From positions 124,001 through 188,000 of the forward strand of contig NZ_JHYF01000003.1 in the NCBI RefSeq assembly GCF_000621485.1: a stretch of 64,000 nucleotides of DNA. Direction: 5' to 3'. Within the stretch, counting starts at the first letter, position 1, and every line of letters begins with the position of its first letter. A program made the translations under genes and the position numbers. The DNA is from Alkaliphilus transvaalensis ATCC 700919. GTDB taxonomy: Bacteria > Bacillota > Clostridia > Peptostreptococcales > Natronincolaceae. Below, one piece after another: positions 26,310-35,300 of this stretch. The notes under the pieces were generated by a model that was given only the letters and a program-made list of their open reading frames with translations, made no database searches and was not told where the DNA came from.

Positions 26310-27050
26310 ATGAATGAAATGATAAACCAATTAAAAAATAGAAGATCTGTTAGGCAATTTGAAGAGAGAGACATCGAAGCAGAAAAGAAAAACGAAATTA
26401 TTAACGCTGCCTTCGAAGCACCAACAGCAGGAAACATGATGCTCTATACGATATTAGATATTACTAATCAAAAATTAAAGGAAAAACTAGCGGTAATTTG
26501 TGATAACCAGCCCTTTATTTCAAAGGCTCCCTTGGTATTGATTTTTCTTGCAGATTATCAACGATGGTATGAAACTTTTGTCTTTGAAGGATGTAATCCA
26601 CGAAAACCAGGCGAGGGTGATATCTTACTTGCCTGTGCTGATGCTATTATTGCTGCCCAAAATACAGTAGTAGCAGCAGAATCTTTAGGGATAGGCTCTT
26701 GCTATATTGGTGATATTTTGGAGCACTGTGAGGCGGTAAGAGAGTTATTAGGTTTACCAGATTATGTAATACCAGCTGCTATGCTAGTTTATGGATACCC
26801 CACAGAGGGACAAAAAAATAGAGTAAAACCACCACGCTTTGAGAAGGAATATATCGTTTTTGAAAATCAATATAAAAGTATCAGTAAAGAAGAACATGAA
26901 GAAATGCACCGTATTAGAAATGAGAAAAGGGGTTTTACTGATAAAAATATCAATGAAGATATTAAGGCTTTCTGTAATCGTAAGTACATGTCAGCCTTTT
27001 CATTAGAGATGACTAGATCAGCTTCAGAATATTTAAAGAAGTTTAGATAG
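26310..27050 (+). CDS. Nitroreductase-family flavoprotein (NfsA-like)
   Basis: 246 residues, an FMN enzyme that uses NAD(P)H to reduce nitro compounds, quinones or related acceptors. The FMN phosphate contact KNRRSVRQFEER is at residues 9-20, AFEAPTAGNMM carries further contacts, and ESLGIGSCYIGDILE and LPDYVIPAAMLVYGYPTEG mark the nitroreductase core. The extra C-terminal region (about 185-246) matches the larger NfsA-type members. GAGGAGGG precedes the ATG. The physiological substrate is not known. It converges with the DUF4130 gene. Confidence 0.88.
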   Translation: MNEMINQLKNRRSVRQFEERDIEAEKKNEIINAAFEAPTAGNMMLYTILDITNQKLKEKLAVICDNQPFISKAPLVLIFLADYQRWYETFVFEGCNPRKPGEGDILLACADAIIAAQNTVVAAESLGIGSCYIGDILEHCEAVRELLGLPDYVIPAAMLVYGYPTEGQKNRVKPPRFEKEYIVFENQYKSISKEEHEEMHRIRNEKRGFTDKNINEDIKAFCNRKYMSAFSLEMTRSASEYLKKFR

Positions 27051-27092
27051 CGGCATGAATAACTATCCTTTTAAGTAAAGCTGAGAATTTTT

Positions 27093-27845
27093 TTACCTTT
27101 CATCTTTTTGCTTTTCTATTAAGTTATTCCAATAATAGGCAGGCATATTTTTTCGTTGAAGTTTTGGGTTATGGCGCTCTTTTATAGATAGATTAGCAAA
27201 ATACTCTTTCCATAGGGATTGATAGATTTTTTCGCTTTGATCTAGTTGGGGGCTAAAATTGGAATCTAAATCTGTAATTACCCACTGTCTATCAAGGCAA
27301 ACAGATGCTAATTCTCTTTTTTTATCATGAATCATCCAATTTAATTCCCCCATTCGATCTAAGAAATGGGGGGAAATTAACCCTGTAATATTATACTTTG
27401 GTTCGATTACTGCATAATAAAAGTCACCTACCAGCTGCTGAAATCGTACCAGACCTAGCATCCAATGCTTTTCTTTCTTTACCTTTAAACAAATTTTATC
27501 GACTGCCATTACTCTATCATCCAATAAGTTAGACTCTATAGAAGCACCAATCTTCCATCCTAAACGCAGGTATTGATAGATGATTGTAGCCGCTTCCTCT
27601 TCCTCAGATAAATAGACATGGTATACGTTTCTTAAAGCCTTATGGGAAATTTTACGATAGATGGATTCGTATACCTTTTCAGATTTTTCTAAATCTGTTT
27701 CTATTGTATAGGTTTGATCTAATAAATTAGGTTGAAAAATTTTTTCGGTGATTATTTTATCGGGTTTGTCCTTTAAATAATAAGATTGATAGATTGCAGT
27801 TAATAAGCCTTCAAAACTTCCATCATAAAGATATATCGTCTTCAA
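27093..27845 (-). CDS. DUF4130 protein, partner of a DNA-repair-associated radical-SAM enzyme
   Basis: 250 residues. Features such as YLYDGSFEGLLTAIYQSY at the start, YQYLRLGWKIGASIES near the middle and VRFQQLVGDFYYAVIEPKYNITGLISPHFLDR match the uncharacterised DUF4130 (TIGR03915-type) proteins. These are always found beside the radical-SAM protein encoded here just upstream. In many genomes this protein is longer and carries a uracil-DNA-glycosylase domain at its C terminus. Here it ends after the DUF4130 part and a short tail (YYWNNLIEKQKDER), so the glycosylase part is absent. It starts 39 bp after the radical-SAM stop, in the same operon. Confidence 0.82.
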   Translation of the reverse strand: MKTIYLYDGSFEGLLTAIYQSYYLKDKPDKIITEKIFQPNLLDQTYTIETDLEKSEKVYESIYRKISHKALRNVYHVYLSEEEEAATIIYQYLRLGWKIGASIESNLLDDRVMAVDKICLKVKKEKHWMLGLVRFQQLVGDFYYAVIEPKYNITGLISPHFLDRMGELNWMIHDKKRELASVCLDRQWVITDLDSNFSPQLDQSEKIYQSLWKEYFANLSIKERHNPKLQRKNMPAYYWNNLIEKQKDER

Positions 27846-27884
27846 TGAAATCTCCCTTCCTATGGAAACATACTTATAGATCTA

Positions 27885-29162
27885 CTAATTATGATTATAG
27901 GGCATAAGATCGGTAAAAAAGGAAAGTTGATGACTTTGCCACGAAGGAGTAGATCTTTTGACTGGTTTATAAAGTAGACTTTGTCTAATTAAACCCTCCT
28001 TAACATCTATACCTCCATAATATTTACCTTGACAGGTTACAAAGAACTTTGTTCTTTTTAAGACAACTCCAATCTTCTTAAGGCCATCGTAGCTGATAGG
28101 AGCCAATTTTCTTGCTGCAATAATTCTTTGAGCCGATTTTACACCAATGCCGGGTATGCGTAGTAGCATCTCATAATCTGCTCGGTTAATTTCGATAGGG
28201 AAAAGATGGATGTTTCTTAAAGCCCAGGTTATTTTAGGGTCCAGTTCATGATCAAAGTTTGGCTGGGCTTCAGTTAGAAGCTCCTCAGCAGAAAAACCGT
28301 AAAATCTTAATAACCAGTCGGCTTGATAAAGTCTATGTTCCCTTATAGTGGGTGGGTTAATCATCTCTGGAAGTTTTGGATGTTGAACCACCGGCACATA
28401 GGCAGAATAATAAACCCTTTTTAAGTTGAATTTATGGTAGAGACCTTCTGTTAATTGCAGAATTTTGTAATCGTGGTCAGCTGTTGCCCCTACAATTAAT
28501 TGAGTACTTTGGCCAGCAGGAACGAAGGAACTAACTTTTTTAAATTGTTTTTTCTCGTCAATCGTTTGGATAATTTTACGATTAATTAAGCCCATGGGCT
28601 TGAGAATGTTCTCCTTCTTTTTTTGAGGGGCCAATAGCTTTAACCCTTCGCTAGAGGGCAACTCTATATTAACACTCATTCTGTCTACATAAAGGCCTGC
28701 TTTAGCAATTAAAAGCTCATCTGCACCTGGAATTCCCTTAAGATGAATATATCCATTGAATCGATAATCCTCCCTTAGAATTCTTACAACTTCAGTAAGA
28801 CCCTCCATTGTATGGTCTGGGTTGCGGGTAATTGCAGAACTAAGAAAAAGACCTTCAATATAATTTCTTTTATAAAAATTGATGGTTAAATCGGCTACTT
28901 CCTTAGGCGTGAAGGAAGCCCTGGGAATATCATTAGTGATTCGATTAACACAATAAGCACAATCGTAAACACAGTCATTGGTATACAGTATTTTTAGAAG
29001 TGAAATACAACGACCATCATCAGTCCAGCTATGGCAAATACCACTTACCGCAGTACTGCCAATTCCACCAGATTTATGTTTTCTATTACTACCGCTGGAG
29101 GAACAGGAAACATCGTATTTAGCTGAATCTGCCAAAATTTTAAGTTTTTCTTGAATATCCAT
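27885..29162 (-). CDS. Putative DNA modification/repair radical-SAM protein
   Basis: 425 residues. The cluster motif CVYDCAYC (CxxxCxxC) follows the conserved lead-in GRCISLLKILYTNDC. The C-terminal third has a helix-hairpin-helix of the DNA-binding type, MLLRIPGIGVKSAQRIIAARK. This combination is that of the TIGR03916 family, described only as linked to uracil-DNA glycosylase by gene context. A role in DNA repair or base modification is inferred from the HhH motif and that context; the reaction is unknown. GAGGGG lies before the ATG. The DUF4130 partner gene follows. Confidence 0.88.
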   Translation of the reverse strand: MDIQEKLKILADSAKYDVSCSSSGSNRKHKSGGIGSTAVSGICHSWTDDGRCISLLKILYTNDCVYDCAYCVNRITNDIPRASFTPKEVADLTINFYKRNYIEGLFLSSAITRNPDHTMEGLTEVVRILREDYRFNGYIHLKGIPGADELLIAKAGLYVDRMSVNIELPSSEGLKLLAPQKKKENILKPMGLINRKIIQTIDEKKQFKKVSSFVPAGQSTQLIVGATADHDYKILQLTEGLYHKFNLKRVYYSAYVPVVQHPKLPEMINPPTIREHRLYQADWLLRFYGFSAEELLTEAQPNFDHELDPKITWALRNIHLFPIEINRADYEMLLRIPGIGVKSAQRIIAARKLAPISYDGLKKIGVVLKRTKFFVTCQGKYYGGIDVKEGLIRQSLLYKPVKRSTPSWQSHQLSFFTDLMPYNHN

Positions 29163-29276
29163 TATACCCCTCCATGATAACTTGCTTTTACCTATTGTAC
29201 CACAAAAGAAGAAAAAATAAAACGTATGTTCGGTATTTTCTTAAATAGATTCAAGTAATTTTAATTGACTAGAAGG

Positions 29277-29354
29277 ACTAAAATGAAAAACTAAAATGAA
29301 TACTAGAATAAAAATTAAAATGAAACTAAAATAAAAACTAAAATACTAAAATGA
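29277..29354. repeat. Degenerate tandem repeat around ACTAAAATGAAA
   Basis: Roughly six imperfect copies of a 12-14 bp unit built on ACTAAAATGAAA, in the gap between the minus-strand membrane-protein gene and the radical-SAM gene. Confidence 0.7.
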
Positions 29355-29373
29355 AATTTTAATTGTGTATTCG

Positions 29374-29907
29374 TCAAAAAAGCTCCCTTCTATTGAAAAG
29401 GGAACTTTTTAAAACCTTCTCTAAATTAGTGTAAAAATCTTGGCCCATATGATAATATCTACCTCTAAACCTTAGAATAGCATATCCCTCTTGGAATTCT
29501 TCATAATCATACATTTGAAATTCATTGTCTAGCTCATCTTTCTTGTTAATTGTTAGAATGTAAGCAGTAAGAAGCTTTTGATCATCATTGTGAAATGCTA
29601 GTTTATAAGAAGAAGTCATACTTTTAACATTAGGTTTTTTTCGACCTAGAAGGCTATCTGTATCCTCTAATAAAGAACTAGAATCAACTAGAAAATTCTT
29701 TTCATTATTTAAAGAAGTCACTTCTACTTGATTTGATAAAAAAACCTGTGAAATAACTGAGCTTCGGTGGATTGTAAATACTTCATAGGAGTAAACGATA
29801 AATAAAGTTAAAATAATAATAACGATAATCTTTTTATTTAGTTTTATAGCTAAATATAAGCCAATAAGAAATAGTAATAATGTGTATATTATCGGTAACC
29901 AGTTCAT
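29374..29907 (-). CDS. Membrane protein of unknown function
   Basis: 177 residues. Two hydrophobic segments lie at about residues 4-21 and 27-45. A region that should be outside the membrane follows (about 50-177), with HNDDQKLLTAYILTINKKDELDNEFQMYDYEEF and YAILRFRGRYYHMGQDFY. No family is recognised. AAGGGGG precedes the ATG. The hairpin of its own terminator begins within the last codons, so the stop codon lies between stem and T tract. Confidence 0.62.
   Translation of the reverse strand: MNWLPIIYTLLLFLIGLYLAIKLNKKIIVIIILTLFIVYSYEVFTIHRSSVISQVFLSNQVEVTSLNNEKNFLVDSSSLLEDTDSLLGRKKPNVKSMTSSYKLAFHNDDQKLLTAYILTINKKDELDNEFQMYDYEEFQEGYAILRFRGRYYHMGQDFYTNLEKVLKSSLFNRRELF
29376..29405 (-). terminator. 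Terminator overlapping the 3' end of the preceding minus-strand gene
   Basis: On the minus strand GTTCCCTT pairs with AAGGGAGC around a short loop and is followed by TTTTTTGA. The final three codons and the stop belong to the second arm and T tract. Confidence 0.75.
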
Positions 29908-30019
29908 CTAAATCCCCCTTATGTAATATAGATCAGATTTGGGATTGTTATAATACTACTATTAATAACGATTAGCAATTTTATCAATAATTTAATGCTC
30001 TAATACTATAATCTTTTAG

Positions 30020-31075
30020 TTAATTTGCATCTAATATAGTTACAGATTTAACAATATGTTCCCCAAAATCCCTAGCCTTCTCTTCAATACCCTCAACCCT
30101 CAGAATCGCTCCCAAATCATTAGCAATCTCCATTATGGCAAAGTAGGGGGGGAGATAAAAGCCTTTATTAATATTTAGAGCATCAATCAACTGCCTTGCA
30201 ATAGAGTCAGAGCCAGAGTTGCCAGAAACAATGACTGCAAAGATGGCTTTATCATAGAAATCCATGATCCGATACAGCGTGGTTAAACGATTAATTACCG
30301 CCATTAAGTTAGATGAGATAGAATCATTATAGTTAGGACAAATCCATACTAAGGCATCTGCCTTTTCGATGGTGGGTAATATTGTTTCTGTCATCACACC
30401 ACCATAAAAACAACTGCTCTCTTGGGCAAACTGCATACAGGTTTTATAAGAACAGCCATAACAATCAAAAACAGAACCATTTTTAATATAAAGTTCATCC
30501 AAGTTGCAGTTGTTTAAACTTTCAGTAACCATATTCCAAAGAGATAAAGTATTAGAGGTAGCACGAGAACTGGAATGAAGGGCTACAATATTTGGATTTT
30601 CTATCTTTTTGTAAGCAAACTGAGCTAAACGTGCCCCCAATTGGCCAGAAAGAGATAGTGAAATTTCTTCAAGGGATAAATTAAGTCTTTTCTGCCATGT
30701 CTTAAAGTTTTTTAACCCGCCAATAGCTTCTACTAGAGGATGCCCTATAAAACTACACCCCAGTTGATTAGCCATAAAAATGATATGGGCAGCAGTACTC
30801 TTTGTATATAGATCACTTTTACTATGGACCAGTAAAGCCCCTACAGAACCCAGTAATGCATCATTCCCCCTACTAGAGAGGACAGATAAAATTTTTAGTA
30901 GGGATATATTAAATCCTAAGCTTCCCAGTTCAATAGCAAATAGGATTTTTACATTTTGTAAGTTAGGAAGCTCAGTTTCATCTTTTATAACACGAAATTT
31001 ATGCCCTTTGGTAGCCGCCTCCATCATATTGATTAACTGGGGAGAAGGCTCCCCAGCCATAATTACATAAATCAT
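30020..31075 (-). CDS. Flavodoxin-like NADPH-dependent FMN reductase domain protein
   Basis: 351 residues in two parts. The first 160 residues are unlike known enzymes to my eye, but contain a conserved-looking Rossmann-like stretch (LLGSVGALLVHSKSDLYTKS, then GCSFIGHPLVEAIGG). The second part (about 165-351) is flavodoxin-like: IVALHSSSRATSNTLSLWNMV binds the FMN phosphate, DCYGCSYKTC is the metal/Cys-containing loop common in clostridial FMN reductases, and ADALVWICPNYNDSIS lines the flavin. It is the last gene of a three-gene operon. Its start overlaps the preceding stop by 4 bp, so a shared pathway with the dehydrogenase-like and giant proteins is likely. Confidence 0.78.
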   Translation of the reverse strand: MIYVIMAGEPSPQLINMMEAATKGHKFRVIKDETELPNLQNVKILFAIELGSLGFNISLLKILSVLSSRGNDALLGSVGALLVHSKSDLYTKSTAAHIIFMANQLGCSFIGHPLVEAIGGLKNFKTWQKRLNLSLEEISLSLSGQLGARLAQFAYKKIENPNIVALHSSSRATSNTLSLWNMVTESLNNCNLDELYIKNGSVFDCYGCSYKTCMQFAQESSCFYGGVMTETILPTIEKADALVWICPNYNDSISSNLMAVINRLTTLYRIMDFYDKAIFAVIVSGNSGSDSIARQLIDALNINKGFYLPPYFAIMEIANDLGAILRVEGIEEKARDFGEHIVKSVTILDAN

Positions 31076-32310
31076 AGGAGACTCCCCAGTTTGTTATAAG
31101 TAGTTTGTAGTCGTTCCATCAGTTGTGAAGGTAGGGCTAACCTTTCCACCTCAGTACCAGAGGGAAGTAGACGATTTAACGCCCCCATGTAGACCCCACC
31201 CATATAGGTAGCACTATAATGCCATTCTCCCCTAAGGGTGGCTAAAATTGATAGAGTACCAGAAGAAAGGGCAGGGGCAATATAAGGTTTAAAGCCAGTT
31301 TCCCTAACAGCTAGATTAGCTGTTCTTGCTTTTTCAGTTAAATATAAAGACAGTTGATGGTTATAGTTTTCTATACTGTCGGCAATAATTAGATCCTCCC
31401 CATGGGGGCCAAAGGCTCTACCTTCCTTAATATAATGTTTTGTATCTTCTCGACGGTCGGCATAGTATAAAGCTCTAGCATTCATCACCCCTAGTCCATA
31501 GCCCCTAACTTGCTCTGGAGCTAGACCCTTTCCATCGAAAAGACCTTCTTCATTGGTGTTACTTGCAAGATAGACAGATTTACAAAGGAGATCTACAGGG
31601 TCAGATACCACAGCAAAAATCCCTTTATATCCTGCTTTTCTGGCTAAAGCGCCATAGGTGTTAATGATTTTGGCGTTCTCTTCAAATTGAACCATTCGTA
31701 CATCAACCTTTTCCTCACCGATGGCAGGCACCCTAGCAGCAATACAGAAAAGAAAGATGTCGCAATCAAAAATTTCCTCTTCTTTTAAAATCTTTACCTC
31801 AGGCATGTTAGATGCTTGAAAGCCGTCAATCTGATTAATTTCATATTCCCAACGCTTTAACTTATCCATTGTTCGATCATAAATACCAATCTCTCTAAGG
31901 GTATCAAAGCCCAATAGTCTTAAGCCAATTAATAGGGTTCCTCCAACATCCCCCAATCCAGCAATATTAAGTCGCCATTTCTTGGGTAGGGGATTACTTA
32001 AAACCTCCTGCCAATCTTCATAGAGGGTATTAATGGACATCACTTCACCATTACTAATCTTATCTAGAATCCATTGGGGCAAGTCATGACTTACTTCGTC
32101 CTCCTTTAGAAGAAGGCTTAAGTCCTCCTTCTGAGAAAAGATTAGAGATGGGCTAGAAACCGAAAAACTCCGTCGGGCAGGGGCTTCTACCTTCTTAAGA
32201 AGGTATATTATTCCTCTATGGCTTTTTGCCACCTCCTCCCTAATCTCTTTCAATTGGGGGTAGTGGTCTAGAGAAAAAAGAATTTTATCCTGTAATAGAT
32301 AATAATACAT
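31072..32310 (-). CDS. Lactate/malate-dehydrogenase-like NAD-binding protein
   Basis: 412 residues, longer than ordinary lactate dehydrogenases (about 320). An N-terminal domain (1-110) of unknown type precedes an NAD Rossmann fold: LNIAGLGDVGGTLLIGLRLLG, with YDR as the acidic end of the second strand. Later elements parallel the LDH/MDH family: IAARVP in place of the usual TAG.P loop, SDPVDLL like NPVD, and FGPHGEDL in the position of the catalytic GEHGD histidine. So an oxidoreductase of unknown substrate is likely. It lies one base from the stop of the giant protein and overlaps the flavodoxin-like gene by 4 bp. Confidence 0.78.
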   Translation of the reverse strand: MYYYLLQDKILFSLDHYPQLKEIREEVAKSHRGIIYLLKKVEAPARRSFSVSSPSLIFSQKEDLSLLLKEDEVSHDLPQWILDKISNGEVMSINTLYEDWQEVLSNPLPKKWRLNIAGLGDVGGTLLIGLRLLGFDTLREIGIYDRTMDKLKRWEYEINQIDGFQASNMPEVKILKEEEIFDCDIFLFCIAARVPAIGEEKVDVRMVQFEENAKIINTYGALARKAGYKGIFAVVSDPVDLLCKSVYLASNTNEEGLFDGKGLAPEQVRGYGLGVMNARALYYADRREDTKHYIKEGRAFGPHGEDLIIADSIENYNHQLSLYLTEKARTANLAVRETGFKPYIAPALSSGTLSILATLRGEWHYSATYMGGVYMGALNRLLPSGTEVERLALPSQLMERLQTTYNKLGSLL

Positions 32311-32311
32311 G

Positions 32312-35300
32312 TTAATCCCTCCTAGTTTCGCTGGTGATGATACTATACTCTAAGCGCTTTGCCAGCTCTAAATCATTTTTTAAATAACTTGATGGATTTA
32401 AACTTAGGTCATATTGTACATTTTCGCCGTGATCAGGGCATCTAGGGTATAACAATACCTCATTTAGTGAAGATAGATTGAGTCGACGTTCATTTAATTT
32501 TTGGTATTCTACTTCTAAAACCTGTAGAATGTCAATGGCATTTTCAAGAGAAACCTCAGATAAATTGTAAATAGCTTGGTTAGATACTCCTTTAATAAAA
32601 TAAGGCGATGTATAGGGGACAATCAAATTAATAGAGGGAAGAAGATTACCCTCAGGATAAACTCCCCGCCAAAGGGTATCGCCACCAATAAAGGGATATA
32701 AGTTATTTTCATTAAACCAGAGATTCAACTTAGGAATAAAATACGCACTGTCCACCTCTCTATCCTGAATTTCCATTAACTCTTTACCCCTACCAGAAAG
32801 AATTCCCACCAAAATCTTTTTAACTTTAACATTTTCTTTTTTTAGTAGAGGGTCTAAGGCCTTAATTCTGTAACCTTTATTTAATATATCATCTACTAAA
32901 ATAACAGACCTATTAAAAGAATGGATCATTCTAATTTGATGCTCTAAATCTAGATAATAGGGGTATGGTCCAATTGTAAAACCCTTCATATCAGGATAAA
33001 ATAATTTTTCGGTGTGGAGGGACTTGGTGACGGTATTGGGAACGATTGATCTATTCAAAATATTTCCAAAGGGAACACACATTAAATCTCCTAATTTCCT
33101 TGGGTTAGTAGGAATGGGAGAAACACCATTTTCCTCACAGATTTTTCTAACCAAGGTTTCCTCGATAATACTACGGTCAAAAGACAGGACAAGTTGACCG
33201 GGGTATAATTTGGTTAAGGCAGCTTGAAGTCTTCTTCTAGTACGATCAATAACCTTTTTTACATTTCCATTACTCTTAAAGGGCTCTTTAATAACGGCTT
33301 CAAGATCAAGGTTAAGGGTACAAGGGTTAGTCATATTTACCACCATAATTGGCATACTTTCTCCATGGGGAGGTAATGTTTCAAAACCATGTAAAGTTAA
33401 CATCTCCAACAAGTCATCATCAGAGTAGCCATCTACGGTATTTCTAAAAATGCCATAACCAAAATCATTTCTTAAGCAATAGGTTAAGGTTTCTGTTAAG
33501 ATGATTTGATGTAGAGAACTTACGGCTGCATACTCTTTAACAAAGAATCCATCAAGAGAAATGATTCTACCACTATAATTATCTCGAATAATTTCAGTTA
33601 TTTTGCTATTCTTAAATTCTTGATAAATCTGATCTGAAGGAATCCAATGGAGGGCTGAATAAGCTAATAAATTCCTCTGATCATGGATATCTCGAATGAC
33701 AATCAAACGACCATCGGGTTGCTGACAAATCCTTTTAAGTCGATCTACTGCTTCATCTACTTGGTAATGAAAGCTAGAAGCAATAAGATGAAGGAAATCA
33801 TCATCACAACCTTCAATAATATCGACACTAATAGAGATGGTTTGAATAATTGACTTGTACTGAGGTTCTTTTTTATACAAATTGTTTTTATAAATATATT
33901 TTTGAGCAAGGGGGTCAATAAGTTTAGAAATATCCCGATTCTCATCAATATAATTACGTATTTGAGTTGAGCTAATATCCTCGTATTGGGGAGGCAAGTT
34001 TAATCGAACAACTGGTGCTATTATGTTGGAAAGAGCCTCGTCCAATAATTCGTCATATTCTTCTTGTTTCTCCATTTCCCGTCTTTCGAAAACAATATGG
34101 GGAAAATGGTGAATTGAGTCTTCTTTGGGTGGTAGTTGATAGGCAGAGGCATTAATTACAACATCTCCCCCAACAACAATATAAACATCATCGTTATTAA
34201 GATTTTTTCTAAGCTCCATTAGATCCACAGGATTAGAAATATTAGTGGGAAATTCTTCAGGATATAAATAAATGTCCATTTCATCAGCAATAGACTTATT
34301 AATAATATTTTTTCTAATTAGATTAGGTTGAGTTCTTTTAGACCATGAAAACTCATCAACTGCTAAGTAAACTTCAAATCCTATATCCCTTATTGCCTTA
34401 GATATCTCTTTATGACCAAGGGTAAAAGGGTCAAAGGTGCCGGGGAAAAAAGCTTGTTTTTCTGGTACCTTTATGATAATCTCTCCGTATTTAAATGAAT
34501 AGTCGGAGATAAACCTATAGATATGATTTAAACCAGAAGAATTAGTCAAAAACAATAACTGGTTTTCCTCAGATTCAGATAAAAGGGAAAGAATCTTTTT
34601 TGCAATAGATTGAAATATAAGATACTTAACCGTTAAAGGTAATTTTTTAGAACCAAATAAATCTTTACCGATAACACTAAAGGATATTTGCCTGATCTGT
34701 TGATCATCATGAACAAGTCCATTTAGTAAAATACCCAGAAGTTGAGATTGACGTCTTAAATAATCAGTTTCTGTTTCTTTAAATCGCTCTCGATAACTAG
34801 GATAGTTGGTGATGATAATCCCAATGGTCTTTAATAAAAGAGACTTAATTTGGTTAGTGGATTGACGAGTCTTTTCCTCTAAGTCGTCGATTATTTCGTC
34901 TAATTCATAGGGTTGTAGATAAAGAAGAATAGCCCCTAGATAATTTGGTATATATTTAGTGTACTGATAACCTTCTATTTCTAAGGCTCTTAATAACTCT
35001 ATGGCTACATCATTTCGTTGTTCAATGGGTAGGTGGGGAAAGAGCTTTATTAACGCTTTACCAGCAGCATTACGAACACTTTCGACTGCACTTACCTTTA
35101 ATAAATTACAAAAATGCATAGCAGTATATAGACCACTAACACTTTTAAATTCTAAAGTATATTCTAAAAGAATTTTAACTTGTACTTTTTTAGTAACCCA
35201 ATTGGTGGCAGTTTTTAAATTACTTAAAAATATATCCGATAATCTTTCCATGTCTCGATAGCATAGGCTTGAATAATGGCTGATGGTATCAGGATCAAAG

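Noticed and set aside
33012-35261. Plus-strand and alternative minus-strand frames in the giant gene
   Set aside because: They lie wholly inside an intact long frame with recognisable domains and have no ribosome binding sites.
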